64,000 nucleotides of DNA from the NCBI GenBank assembly GCA_963815375.1, contig CAWFGX010000005.1, forward strand, positions 62,001-126,000. The letters are read 5' to 3'. Shown one piece after another: positions 50,484 to 59,290 of the stretch. The notes under the pieces are model-generated. The model made no database searches. It was not told where the DNA came from and saw nothing but the letters and a program-made list of their open reading frames with translations. The position numbers and the translations under genes were made by a program. This DNA comes from JASHPR01 sp963815375. GTDB taxonomy: Bacteria > Actinomycetota > Actinomycetes > Streptosporangiales > Streptosporangiaceae. Within the stretch, counting starts at the first letter, position 1. Each line of letters starts with the position of its first letter.

Positions 50484-50844
50484 CACTACTAGTATGCGCC
50501 TGCTGGCAGTATGCGCCTGCGCGGGTGACGAAGCACGGCATTGGTGTGGGCGCTGGCCCGATCTAGCGCACCTCTGCTGAGGCCCGGTCGCGTCTGTGAT
50601 GAAGGTTGCCCTCACCGGCGGCGATGTCCGAAGGGCTGGCTATGCCAGTCGCGGCCGCCGCCGACGCTCGCCTCGGTACGCTCTGTGCATGACTACCTCG
50701 TTGGTTCGCTGAACGGGTTTCATGCGGGCTGGCCTGGCGGGAGGAGCCTGACGTCATAGGCAGGGAGGTCCTGTGCGTGGGATGGCGTAATCCAGTAGCT
50801 CGGCCTTGCGCGTGCGGAGGCCGTCGGCCCGCATCGGTGGCGGC
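50484..50844. other. Non-coding stretch
   Basis: About 360 nt between the divergent Tudor-like gene and the helical protein gene. No motif or repeat supported beyond promoters presumed. Confidence 0.35.
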
Positions 50845-51273
50845 GTGAGCGAGCCCCGGCGTGACGACCCGACCGCCGCTCTCAACCAGGTGCTCAGCGA
50901 AGTCATCGACGGGGTTCTGGACGTGAAGCAAGCTCACCGGCGAGTTCCCGAGACCCACGCCCTCCACGCGGTGCTCGACCAGCTATTCGACGATTTGCGA
51001 GCCTGGGCCCGGTTGCTCGCCGACCAGGACGAGGCGCTCGGCGTGTCGCCGCTGGCGAGCATGCCGACCGCGGCCAGCCGAACGCCACCGCACTCCTGGC
51101 ATGGGGCCGCAAACGATGAGGAGGTCCGCCATATCGTGGGCGAGGATCTCGACCGGCTCGGGCAGCACCTCGCAGCAGCGCTCGCGGAGCAGCGCGATGA
51201 CAAGGTGCGAGCGGCCCTCGCCGAGGTGGAGCGCGGATTGCTGGCTCACAGGCGGGCGCTCAGCAAACTCTAA
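50845..51273 (+). CDS. Hypothetical helical protein
   Basis: 142 residues from GTG 50845: VSEPRRDDPTAALNQVLSEV, then LHAVLDQLFDDLRAWARLLA and RHIVGEDLDRLGQHLAAALA, ending EVERGLLAHRRALSKL. Nearly all helix with heptad-like leucines, so a coiled bundle is likely. No family recognised. Convergent with the sacsin-like ATPase gene, 108 nt between their ends. Coding potential is good (actinobacterial codon bias, clear start context). Confidence 0.55.
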   Translation: MSEPRRDDPTAALNQVLSEVIDGVLDVKQAHRRVPETHALHAVLDQLFDDLRAWARLLADQDEALGVSPLASMPTAASRTPPHSWHGAANDEEVRHIVGEDLDRLGQHLAAALAEQRDDKVRAALAEVERGLLAHRRALSKL

Positions 51274-51381
51274 GGTGGGCGCCGAGGCTGAGCACCCGCC
51301 TGCCCGTGCCGCTGAGGGTTTCGCAGACGGTGATCGTGGCGCCGGCTCCGACAATCGCGGAGCGCATGCGAGGTCCCTTCG

Positions 51382-53892
51382 TCACGGATCTCGCTGCTGT
51401 CTGGTGACGGAGGCCCGGGCACTGAGTTCCTGCTCGATCATCGCCACAAGGTCTGGATGCATGCTCAGCCTGAGCAGGAAATCAGGGGGGAAACCAAGCT
51501 GGCGGCTCGCCTCTTCAATCACCGGCCGGCTCATTCTGAGTGCCTGCGCCAGCACGTCGTCCCTCTGGTAGGACTCCGGAAGATCTGCGATGTCCAGGTC
51601 GGCCGGGCGTCGGAACGTTCCGTCCGCAGCCGGGAGCCACGCCGCGGCCATCGCCGCCTCGCCGATGGGTGACACGGCATTCTCGCGGCGTGCGTCAGCG
51701 AACTCCTGCCGATGAGACGTCTCCACAACGCCCGCGATCAGGTGCCGGTTGGGCACGAGCAGGACGTTCCAGACGTATTCTGAGCGCGCAAAATCCGGAT
51801 GGCCTAGCGCGAACTCGAGGCCGTCGAGGTTCGCCGACGGATCGAACCCGGCGACCCCGCGCTCGTGCCGGGCGAATTCGTCGGCGATGGCTACGTACCC
51901 GAGTTCATCCGCTGGGCGCACCTGCAGCCGGACCGCCTCCCGGACGCCGAGACTGCGCAGCTGGGGCAGCCAGGGTCCGTAGGCATCGGCGGTGAGCCAG
52001 GCGTCGGGGTTGCCGTCAAAGTAGATCTCCAGGACCCTGGTCCGCTGGTACAACTCGCCCGGCCGCATCAGGCGGCTCTCGGCTGTCGCGGCGTTCTCTC
52101 CGGCCAGGAAGGCGGTCTGACGCAGTTCCTCAAGTAGCCGGTCTCTCCCGGCAAGTGGCGCCTCAGCCAGGGCGCGCGCGATCAGCTCGAGATCAGCCTC
52201 GCGCTGTGCCATGTCCAGCTTCGCGGCGTCGGCATCGTGGTAACGGGGAAGTACGTGATCGAGTACCTCGGCCACGATGTCTGGCTCGGCGAAACCGAGC
52301 GTCTCCAGGAACCGCCGGGCGTCGGGCATGACCACGATGGCTCGCCTGACCGTGGCGAACTCTGTCCTGACCGGGCCTGGAAGGTACGCGGTCGGCCTGC
52401 CGCGGGCGTCGAATGGTGCCACGTGAATGCCAGTCTCGAGCCGGATGATCGGCTTTGCCCTGGCCGGACCGGCCAGATCGCCCGGATGTCTCGGCTCTCT
52501 CCACAGGGCCTGGTTCTGGTAGAGGAACCAGTAAAAGCGGGCAATCCACTCGTCGGGCTGGGCCGAAAGGAAATCGTTCGTGACCCTGGCGACGACGGCC
52601 TCCGGCGTCACCTCATCAACGTCGGCCTCCTCTCGCAGGTACCGCCAGAGCAGGGGCGTCCGGTTCTCTGTGATGGAGTCATGAACGAAGGCGACCGGGC
52701 CCGGGTCTTCGTAGAGCTCGCCGAGCAGATCCGGCGTCAGCAGCTCGCGAAGGCCCTCTCCCCGGGCCAGTCTTACCTCCCGGGCACTGCGGTAGCCGCC
52801 CGCGGCCGTGGGAATCAGCTTGTCCTGAATAAGAGCGGTGCGAGTCGAGTCGAACAGGGCGCGGAACATCGACTCGGGCGTGAATCGAGCGGCATCCACT
52901 GGCAGCGCCTGGAGGATGTCGACCGTGAGCAGCCCTTCATCGCGGAGGTCTGTCAGCACCTCGGCGAGCAGGCTGGCGGTCTCGCGGACCAGAGCCTGAT
53001 TCCACGGGTCGTTCTCGGGAACGTTGTCCCGAGCTGGCGTCGTCCGGTAAGGACCCTGGATCAAGAAGCCGAGGAATGTCTCCTTCTGCGTGGGGAAGAA
53101 CACGACCAGCGGCGAGCTCTCGCGCCTGGCCAGCCGGCGTGCGTCGATCTCGGTGCGGGCCATGAAGGCGATCTCCACCCGGTGCTCCGGCTCGCCAAGA
53201 GCATCGAGCTGGCGTTGCCAGACGATCCACTCCTCATCGCTCCGACCTTCACCTCGGCGGGTGGTCAGCCGGACGTCGCGGCCCGAATGGGCCCGTGCCG
53301 TGGACTGGCGCTCAAGCACCGCCCCCGCTGTCTGCACACCACAGCAGCGCACCCGTTCGATGCAGCGCAGGAACAGGAGGGTCTCGACGTCCAAATTGCT
53401 CAGGGCTGCGGAAATCTCCTGGGCGGCGACCGTCGCGGGAACCTCGGCGCGGTCGAAGGGAAACACGAAAAGAGTCCCGGCTGCCGGCTTGTCCAGCGGA
53501 TCCACCGAATAAGGCCGGACGTACTTCTCGATCCGGAAATGCTCGTCCGAGCTGTAGATCCGGGGGGTATCCGTGTACGCGTAGACCGACTTGAAGCCGA
53601 TGCCGAACTTGCCGATCTGGGTAAGGTCTTCGGCCTTGGTGCCCTGGCCGACTCCGCAGATGGCGCGGACGTCGGCCGCCGTAAAGGGACGGCCGTCGTG
53701 TCCTACTTCCAGCCGATCGCCGAAGAGCTCAAAGGTCAGCTCCGTCGCCCCGGCGTCCTCGGCGTTCTGGATCAGTTCGAAGATGAAGTGAGCGCGCTCG
53801 CTGTAGAGCTGCCCGAGCAATTCAAGTACAGCCGTGTCCCAGCCGTAACGTGAGATGTTCTCCGCACGGATCTCGTCATAGTCAGTGGGCAC
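51382..53892 (-). CDS. Sacsin N-terminal ATPase-like (GHKL) protein
   Basis: 836 residues. The Bergerat ATP fold occupies about 30-180: FIFELIQNAEDAGATELTFE (N box, ExxxNxxDA), VGHDGRPFTAADVRAI (G1 box DxG) and IGKFGIGFKSVYAYTDTPRI (G2, lid). The rest is a large mixed-fold region without known domains, containing FLIQGPYRTTPARDNVPEND. Sacsin/Hsp90-like ATPases of this type include chaperone-like and suspected defence proteins; the bacterial role is unproven. Many relatives continue with a DUF3883-like C-terminus; that is not found here. GTG 53892 has GGAG at 8 nt. No operon partner on this strand. Confidence 0.85.
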   Translation of the reverse strand: MPTDYDEIRAENISRYGWDTAVLELLGQLYSERAHFIFELIQNAEDAGATELTFELFGDRLEVGHDGRPFTAADVRAICGVGQGTKAEDLTQIGKFGIGFKSVYAYTDTPRIYSSDEHFRIEKYVRPYSVDPLDKPAAGTLFVFPFDRAEVPATVAAQEISAALSNLDVETLLFLRCIERVRCCGVQTAGAVLERQSTARAHSGRDVRLTTRRGEGRSDEEWIVWQRQLDALGEPEHRVEIAFMARTEIDARRLARRESSPLVVFFPTQKETFLGFLIQGPYRTTPARDNVPENDPWNQALVRETASLLAEVLTDLRDEGLLTVDILQALPVDAARFTPESMFRALFDSTRTALIQDKLIPTAAGGYRSAREVRLARGEGLRELLTPDLLGELYEDPGPVAFVHDSITENRTPLLWRYLREEADVDEVTPEAVVARVTNDFLSAQPDEWIARFYWFLYQNQALWREPRHPGDLAGPARAKPIIRLETGIHVAPFDARGRPTAYLPGPVRTEFATVRRAIVVMPDARRFLETLGFAEPDIVAEVLDHVLPRYHDADAAKLDMAQREADLELIARALAEAPLAGRDRLLEELRQTAFLAGENAATAESRLMRPGELYQRTRVLEIYFDGNPDAWLTADAYGPWLPQLRSLGVREAVRLQVRPADELGYVAIADEFARHERGVAGFDPSANLDGLEFALGHPDFARSEYVWNVLLVPNRHLIAGVVETSHRQEFADARRENAVSPIGEAAMAAAWLPAADGTFRRPADLDIADLPESYQRDDVLAQALRMSRPVIEEASRQLGFPPDFLLRLSMHPDLVAMIEQELSARASVTRQQRDP

Positions 53893-54311
53893 TTGTGATC
53901 TCCACATTCCGCCTGGACCTGCAACCAGGGGCCGGCGACGGCAGCTGGTATGCCAGCGTAGAGCTGCCGCCAGCCTGGCGGGACCGGCGACGGATCCGCC
54001 GATGCGGGTTCCCGCCGGGGAGGCTTGCCCGCCGGCGGCGGCCGGCAAGCGGATCGGTGATGTTCCCCTAGTCCCTCCCCTCGCAGACGATCTCGCCGGG
54101 GACGGACCAGACCCACAGAGCTACCTCGGGACCGCGACCAGCGGAGACCTGCACTGCAGACAGTGTCGATAATTCTCGGTTGCATGCCAGACAAGAACCG
54201 CATGTTTAACGACCAATCGGCGGGTAGACGTGGGTCAGCAAACTCACCGTTGCCCAGGCCTCGCGAACTATTCGTGGGCGTCCGTGACAGCGACCAGTCC
54301 CTGGAGGCCAA
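53893..54311. other. Non-coding stretch with GC hairpin
   Basis: About 420 nt upstream of the ATPase gene and the DUF6131 gene. A GC inverted repeat has arms GCTTGCC (54023) and GGCAAGC (54044). Otherwise nothing seen; it should hold divergent promoters. Confidence 0.35.
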
Positions 54312-54467
54312 GTGATAATTCTCGGCATAGTCCTTCTCATCATCGGCTTCATTGCCAAGATCGCGATTGTCTGGACGATCGGCATCGTTGTCACGCTCGT
54401 CGGCGCCATCCTGGCACTGCTCGGCATGACAGGCCATGCGGTGCGCGGCCGACGGCACTACTTCTGA
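54312..54467 (+). CDS. DUF6131 family small membrane protein
   Basis: 51 residues: MIILGIVLLIIGFIAKIAIV then WTIGIVVTLVGAILALLG and a basic tail HAVRGRRHYF. Two membrane segments. The pattern matches DUF6131, small actinobacterial membrane proteins of unknown function. GTG 54312 follows GGAGG. Begins the run of small envelope/stress proteins in this part of the window. Confidence 0.85.
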   Translation: MIILGIVLLIIGFIAKIAIVWTIGIVVTLVGAILALLGMTGHAVRGRRHYF

Positions 54468-54532
54468 GCCCAGGCAGAGGCAGTCGGCAGGCTCACGCCC
54501 GCGGGCGCGCATGCTCCGCGGCAGGCTGCTGC

Positions 54533-55579
54533 TCAGGATTCTGAGGTGTCCTGCTGCGTGAGTGCGGCCATTTCCCCCTGTTCCTGGATCCAGGCGTCGA
54601 CGTTCACCCAGGTCTCGTTGAGCCACCGGGAACAGTCCTGTTCGCTGGCCAGTTCGGGTCTCGGCTCGTTCCACCACACCATGTGCAGCTCGCGCCGCAA
54701 GGGCAGAGCCCGCCAGACGGAGGAGACGTCAAGCAGTTCGTCATGGCCTGTATGCATGAATACCGCCAGCTCGGCCGCGGGGGCTGCCTGAAGCGCCGCG
54801 AATGTGCCAGCCGGGTGCGGCGGAAGAACGTTCGGCATCATGGCCGCGGCATCGGCCTGCGCGTTCATCCCCTTGCGGCGCAGCCTGCGCACCGCCAGCC
54901 GGTGCCTGGTGGGCGTCCAGTCGCTGCCCTCAGGGAACAGCACCAGTGCGTCACGGGAAGTTAGCTGCGCGGCCAGTTCGGCCACCGCCGCGACGGCCGC
55001 TCCGGCGGCGGCGCTGCCCGAACCGCCAATGAATGCGCAGCCAATGCGGGTCAGCAGCACATCGAGGGCGGGATCGATCCTGAGCTGCTCCTTCAGCACG
55101 ATCTTAGGCACTCTCATGCGTTCTCGCAGCAGGACGCGTATCAGTACGAGGGACGCTCCGGGTCCCGCATGCCGGCCCAGCACGATCACCGGAAGGTCCC
55201 CGGCGATGGTCTCGCCTTGCGGGCACTCCAGCTTCAGCCGGAAAGCGATCATCCGCTCGGCAGTGCGCACGAGCATCCCCAGATACCAGCTCAGAATCTG
55301 AACGTGACGGGCGCGCCATCGCTCATCGTCACGCCAGCGCGGGACCGGGCTGGCCAGCCACAGCATCAGGCAGCCCAGCACGCACGAGAACTCACCTACG
55401 CAGTAAACGCCCGCGAAAACCCATAGCCGCAGGACCCGCCAGCGAGGCCGACGGCCGAAGACCAGGCCCAGAGCAAGGATCACCTGGACGACCCCGACGA
55501 CGGGTAGCAGCACGACGATCACAGCGGCAAGCACCAGCATGAGCGGGAAGATCAGAAGCCGGCGCAGTGCGTAACGCAT
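54533..55579 (-). CDS. Lysophospholipid acyltransferase-like protein (PlsC family)
   Basis: 348 residues with two N-terminal membrane segments (RLLIFPLMLVLAAVIVVLLP and VIVVLLPVVGVVQVILALG). The acyltransferase block reads VIVLGRHAGPGASLVLIRVL (motif I), KEQLRIDPALDVLLTRIGCA and ALVLFPEGSDWTPTRHRLA (FPEGS motif III). Motif I is HAGPGA: the catalytic His is there but the Asp of HX4D is Ala. So catalysis is doubtful, or the site has shifted. Substrate lipid unknown. ATG 55579. Sits within the small-protein cluster. Confidence 0.8.
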   Translation of the reverse strand: MRYALRRLLIFPLMLVLAAVIVVLLPVVGVVQVILALGLVFGRRPRWRVLRLWVFAGVYCVGEFSCVLGCLMLWLASPVPRWRDDERWRARHVQILSWYLGMLVRTAERMIAFRLKLECPQGETIAGDLPVIVLGRHAGPGASLVLIRVLLRERMRVPKIVLKEQLRIDPALDVLLTRIGCAFIGGSGSAAAGAAVAAVAELAAQLTSRDALVLFPEGSDWTPTRHRLAVRRLRRKGMNAQADAAAMMPNVLPPHPAGTFAALQAAPAAELAVFMHTGHDELLDVSSVWRALPLRRELHMVWWNEPRPELASEQDCSRWLNETWVNVDAWIQEQGEMAALTQQDTSES

Positions 55580-55802
55580 TATGGCTTCTCCCAGTCGGCC
55601 CTATGCCGGCCATATTCCCAGGTACCGTGCCCCACCGATAGCCGGCGAGTGCATTGACCCTGAGACTGGCCGCGGCGGTGGCGCTCGGGGCAGTCCGGCT
55701 GTCTGCCCGGCATGGGCTCGACGCCGAGCGGGCGCAGAACCAGGCGATCGCGGAAGCCCCGGCACCGCATGCGCTACGGCCGTGGGTGACCGGCCTTCCA
55801 GA

Positions 55803-56222
55803 TCAATGCGAGCCTGGTTCGGGGTGGTCAACTAGCTCGGGGGTCAGCTCAGCGGGGGGCGACCCAGGAACAGCACGTGCGGCGTCAATCCGGCGGTGAC
55901 GGCGAGCCACGATCCGCAGCTGCATGATGCGCCCCGTCCCCGGGATGACCACCAGCAGGATGCCCAGTGCTGCCGCCAGAAGCAGCGCAGCTCCCAGCGG
56001 CAGGTGCCCGTGAAGACCGAAGTACCCTACGTTGACCTGCTGGCCGTTCTCCAGGACAAAAATCAGGAGCAGGACCAGTACCAGCGCGAACAGCGCCAGC
56101 GCGATCCATATGCTGCCGATGCGAGTGCGCTTCACTACGTGCTGGGCCTGCGGAGCTACAGGTGTGGGCGCCTGAGGTGCCTGGTCCGGGCCGGAGTGTT
56201 CCGTCGGTGATGACGATGTCAT
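55803..56222 (-). CDS. LapA domain-containing membrane protein, second copy
   Basis: 139 residues; related to the protein encoded at 6706-7074. A disordered N-terminus (about 1-33) precedes RIGSIWIALALFALVLVLLL, FVLENGQQVNVGYFGLHG (family motif) and LPLGAALLLAAALGILLVVI. It ends with a basic-acidic tail RIVARRHRRIDAAR. Envelope protein, function unknown in actinobacteria. It is not linked to an HTH gene here, unlike copy 1. Confidence 0.85.
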   Translation of the reverse strand: MTSSSPTEHSGPDQAPQAPTPVAPQAQHVVKRTRIGSIWIALALFALVLVLLLIFVLENGQQVNVGYFGLHGHLPLGAALLLAAALGILLVVIPGTGRIMQLRIVARRHRRIDAARAVPGSPPAELTPELVDHPEPGSH

Positions 56223-56484
56223 AAGGCCTTACGCCCCTCTCCTCTGTGGCCCCGGCGTCCGGCCATCCCGCCAGCCAGGCCCGACACGCTCGCTACCCTC
56301 AAGCAATGACTTGATGCACGCGACCCGCTTTCTTGCGACGCAAGCGACATGTACCGGTGGCTGAACACGGACAGGTTGGGGGTTGACCTGCAGCGCAGCA
56401 ATGCCTGCGACTCGAGCTGCTTGGCGTGTTTGGCTCTGACCTCAGCGGGCAGCTACGCCGGGTTCCAACCGAAAGGATTCCGTC

Positions 56485-56658
56485 ATGAGCGCTGAGAACA
56501 AGGCCGCTAACAAGGTGACCGAGGCCAAGGGCAAGATCAAGAAGAAGGCTGGCCAGGCCACCGACGACGCCGACCTGGAGGCCGAAGGCCAGGTCGAGGA
56601 GTCGAAGGGCGACCTCAAGCAGGCCGGCGAGAAAGTAAAAGACGCTTTCAAGAAGTGA
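56485..56658 (+). CDS. CsbD family stress protein
   Basis: 57 residues: AENKAANKVTEAKGKIKKKA, GQATDDADLEAEGQVEESKG, DLKQAGEKVKDAFKK. Highly charged, no cysteines, helical; the K-G-K-x-K-x-x-G motif is that of CsbD, a sigma-B-controlled stress protein in Bacillus. ATG 56485 follows GAAAGGA. Likely stress-induced; biochemical role unknown. Confidence 0.93.
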   Translation: MSAENKAANKVTEAKGKIKKKAGQATDDADLEAEGQVEESKGDLKQAGEKVKDAFKK

Positions 56659-56912
56659 TCAGTTCATCCTGAGTAGCTCATCACTGCTTGCCGTTGAAGA
56701 ACGCCGGACCCGTACGGGAGCCAGGTCCGCCGTGAGGCCGGTGCCGGGATGGTATCAGCGCCGAATGCGAGCCCGTGCGTGACGCTGACTGCATGCGGCA
56801 CGGATTCGGACACGTGCCCCTGGATGGCCGGTATGCCCGGCGAACCTGCCCGCGGCTCCCGTCCTGAGTCGGGACAGTAGAGGAGTGCGGCACAGCGGGG
56901 AGGGAGGCTAGC

Positions 56913-57269
56913 GTGTTCGAAGCTGCCAACATCCGGGAATGGCGCGGCCACGACGTTATCGACTCCGGGGATCACAAGATCGGGGAGCTGGAGGCCGTCT
57001 ACTTTGACACGGGCTCTGACCTGCCGTCGTTCGGCACCGTGAAGGTCGGGATGCCGACCCGGCACCGGCTTGTGTTCGTGCCTCTTGACCGCGCGATCGT
57101 CGGTCCCGGGTACGTCAAGGTCGCCTATGACAGGAAGCAGGTGAAGGATGCTCCTTCGATCGGCACCGATGGCGAGCTGCCAGCGGCCGGCGAAGAGGCG
57201 GTCTTCACGCACTACGGCCTGACGCACCAGCCGGGTGCCTCCGGCGAGCGGCGGCTGGCCCGGCGCTGA
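56913..57269 (+). CDS. PRC-barrel domain protein
   Basis: 118 residues: ANIREWRGHDVIDSGDHKIG, ELEAVYFDTGSDLPSFGTVK, VFVPLDRAIVGPGYVKVAYD and KDAPSIGTDGELPAAGEEAV. This is the PRC-barrel fold with the conserved G-x-x-V-x-D-S/T and VP(L) motifs. Such stand-alone proteins are linked to stress and storage in actinobacteria. GTG 56913. It is followed 22 nt later by a small membrane protein gene, likely co-transcribed. Confidence 0.88.
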   Translation: MFEAANIREWRGHDVIDSGDHKIGELEAVYFDTGSDLPSFGTVKVGMPTRHRLVFVPLDRAIVGPGYVKVAYDRKQVKDAPSIGTDGELPAAGEEAVFTHYGLTHQPGASGERRLARR

Positions 57270-57291
57270 GCCGAACTGAGCGGAGGATCCG

Positions 57292-57465
57292 ATGCTTGCC
57301 TTTTTCCTGCTCCTAGTGATCGTGGCGATAGCACTGGGCATTGTGGGCGCGGTGGTCAAGGGCCTGCTGTACTTGCTGATCATCGGCATTGTGGTGTTCC
57401 TGGGCGCCCTTCTCCTGGGAGCCCTGCGGATGCGGCGGCGGCCCGGGAGGCGGCCAGTGCGGTGA
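57292..57465 (+). CDS. Small hydrophobic membrane protein
   Basis: 57 residues: MLAFFLLLVIVAIALGIVGA, VVKGLLYLLIIGIVVFLGAL and a basic end RMRRRPGRRPVR. Two membrane segments and a positive tail, as in small actinobacterial stress membrane proteins. ATG 57292 follows GCGGAGGATCC. Probably in one transcript with the PRC-barrel gene. Confidence 0.75.
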   Translation: MLAFFLLLVIVAIALGIVGAVVKGLLYLLIIGIVVFLGALLLGALRMRRRPGRRPVR

Positions 57466-57486
57466 CGCGTCCTGGCCGGTGCCGCA

Positions 57487-59136
57487 TCAGTCGCCGTGCA
57501 GGTGGTCGTGGACCAGGCTGATGGCAATAGAGCCCTCGCCGACAGCCGACGCGACGCGTTTGACCGAGCCGTGCCGAACGTCGCCGACCGCGAAGACCCC
57601 GGGAAGGCTGGATTCCAGGAACATCGGCGGGCGCTCCAGGGGCCACTGCTCATCCGGCCGCCCGCCCCGAAGAAGGTCGGTGCCGGTAACCACGAACCCC
57701 GACTGGTCGCGTTGCACCTCGTCCGGCAGCCACTGGGTGCGCGGTTCGGCCCCGATCAGCACGAACAGGGCCACCGCGTCCACATTTTCGGCCGCGCCGG
57801 ACTCCAGGTCAGTGAGAGTCAGGCCCTCCAGACGGCTCTGCCCGGTGGCGCCGGTCACCGCGACCCTGTGGCGTACGGCGATGTTGGGTGACGATTCGAC
57901 CTCACGGACGAGGTATTCAGACATGGTTTCCGCGAGCGAGTGTCCCCGGACCAGCACGGTCACCTGCGCGGCGTATCTGGCGAGGTGAACGGCGGCCTGC
58001 CCGGCGGAGTTGGCGCCGCCCACCACGAAGACCTCGCAATCCTTCATGGCCCTGGCCTCCGAGGCGGCGGCGCCGTAGAACACGCCAGCTCCGTTCAGCG
58101 CATCGAGCGCAGGAATGCCCAGCTGCCGGTAGGCCATGCCTGTAGCCACGACCACCGCCCGGCTGCGAATCTCGCTGCCGTCAGACACGGTGACCACCAG
58201 TTCCGAGCCCTCAGGCCGCAGGCCGACAGCCGGGTTCCCATAGACGTACTCAGCGCCGAAGGTCCATGCCTGGGTGTAGGCCCGCACGGCCAGATCCGCT
58301 CCGCTCACCCCGGTCGGGAAGCCGAGGTAGTTGCGGATCAGCGAGCTGGTGCCGGCCTGGCCGCCGATGGCCTCCGGTTCCAGGACGAGCGTGGACAGGC
58401 CCTCCGACGCGCCGTACACCGCGGCCGCGAGACCGGCCGGCCCCGCCCCGATCACGGTCACGTCGTAGCAGCCGCCAGCCGGTTTCGTCTTCACGCCGAT
58501 AGCCTCGCCGACCTCCGCATTCGACGGGTCTGCCAGGACCCGGCCATCGGACAGCACCACTGCCGGCAGGACCGTCCCTGCGGCCCCGGCCTCCTCGAGC
58601 AGGCGCTGCCCATCCGGGCCATCGGCCGGGTAGAAGCCGAACGGGATGCCGTTGCGCCCGAGCAGTTCCCGGAGCTCATGGGACCGCGCGGCCCACTCCT
58701 CGCCGACGACACGAACCACCTCCAACCCGGGCAGGTTGGATCGGCCCCACTCGTCAAGCTGTTCGGTGACAAACCGGTGAAAGCGCTCGTCCGGTGGCGT
58801 CCCAGGCTTGACGACGTAGGCGTCGATGTCTCCCAGGACGGTCGCCCGCAGGATCGGCTCCGTGCTTGCCTGATCGTCCCAGGTGATGAGCAGGACCCGC
58901 CTGGCCGCTGGGTGCAGCTGCCGGACTCGTGCCAGCAGTTCTGTCCCGGTCGCTTCCGGCAGCCATTGGTCAGCTAGCACGAGACTGACCTGGCGCTGGT
59001 CGTCGTGGAGCCGGCCCAGGACGCTGAGCGTCTCCTGGACGGACCCGGTTGTGATGACCTGGTAGTCAGCCCCGTAGCGCTTGCGCACTTCCGCCCCGAC
59101 GCGGTCACGCGTCCGTGGGTCCCGGGCCAGCAGCAT
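57487..59136 (-). CDS. Fused receiver-like/thioredoxin-like/thioredoxin-reductase-type FAD protein
   Basis: 549 residues. N-terminal about 1-115: receiver-like fold with VLADQWLPEATGTELLAR (possible phospho-Asp region) and VVKPGTPPDERFH. Middle, about 120-210: thioredoxin-like (LRELLGRNGIPFGFYPADGP, VVLSDGRVLADPS). C-terminal about 225-549: FAD-dependent TrxR fold, VIGAGPAGLAAAVYGASEG, IGGQAGTSSLIRNYLGFPTG and VFAVGDVRHGSVKRVASAVG. The TrxR CxxC site is absent (GTSSLIRN where CATC is normal). A redox or sensory regulator role is likely, not classical disulfide reduction. Convergent with the small membrane gene. Confidence 0.88.
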   Translation of the reverse strand: MLLARDPRTRDRVGAEVRKRYGADYQVITTGSVQETLSVLGRLHDDQRQVSLVLADQWLPEATGTELLARVRQLHPAARRVLLITWDDQASTEPILRATVLGDIDAYVVKPGTPPDERFHRFVTEQLDEWGRSNLPGLEVVRVVGEEWAARSHELRELLGRNGIPFGFYPADGPDGQRLLEEAGAAGTVLPAVVLSDGRVLADPSNAEVGEAIGVKTKPAGGCYDVTVIGAGPAGLAAAVYGASEGLSTLVLEPEAIGGQAGTSSLIRNYLGFPTGVSGADLAVRAYTQAWTFGAEYVYGNPAVGLRPEGSELVVTVSDGSEIRSRAVVVATGMAYRQLGIPALDALNGAGVFYGAAASEARAMKDCEVFVVGGANSAGQAAVHLARYAAQVTVLVRGHSLAETMSEYLVREVESSPNIAVRHRVAVTGATGQSRLEGLTLTDLESGAAENVDAVALFVLIGAEPRTQWLPDEVQRDQSGFVVTGTDLLRGGRPDEQWPLERPPMFLESSLPGVFAVGDVRHGSVKRVASAVGEGSIAISLVHDHLHGD

Positions 59137-59290
59137 TACCGGTTCCAGAATCAGGCCCCCGATCTCGGAACGTCACAGCAATTTTAGCCGCGACAACTCC
59201 GGTGTAGCTGCGTCGAACCGCGATGATGACATCGGCGATCCGGCGGCGCAGCAGCGCCTGGGTCAGACAGCCGGATGGGAGCGGGGCAGG

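Noticed and set aside
52237..53853. Forward 538-codon frame inside the ATPase gene
   Set aside because: Antisense to conserved GHKL motifs; no family similarity of its own.
54023..54050. GC hairpin upstream of the ATPase gene as an RNA element
   Set aside because: Only 7-bp arms in very GC-rich sequence, no conservation visible.
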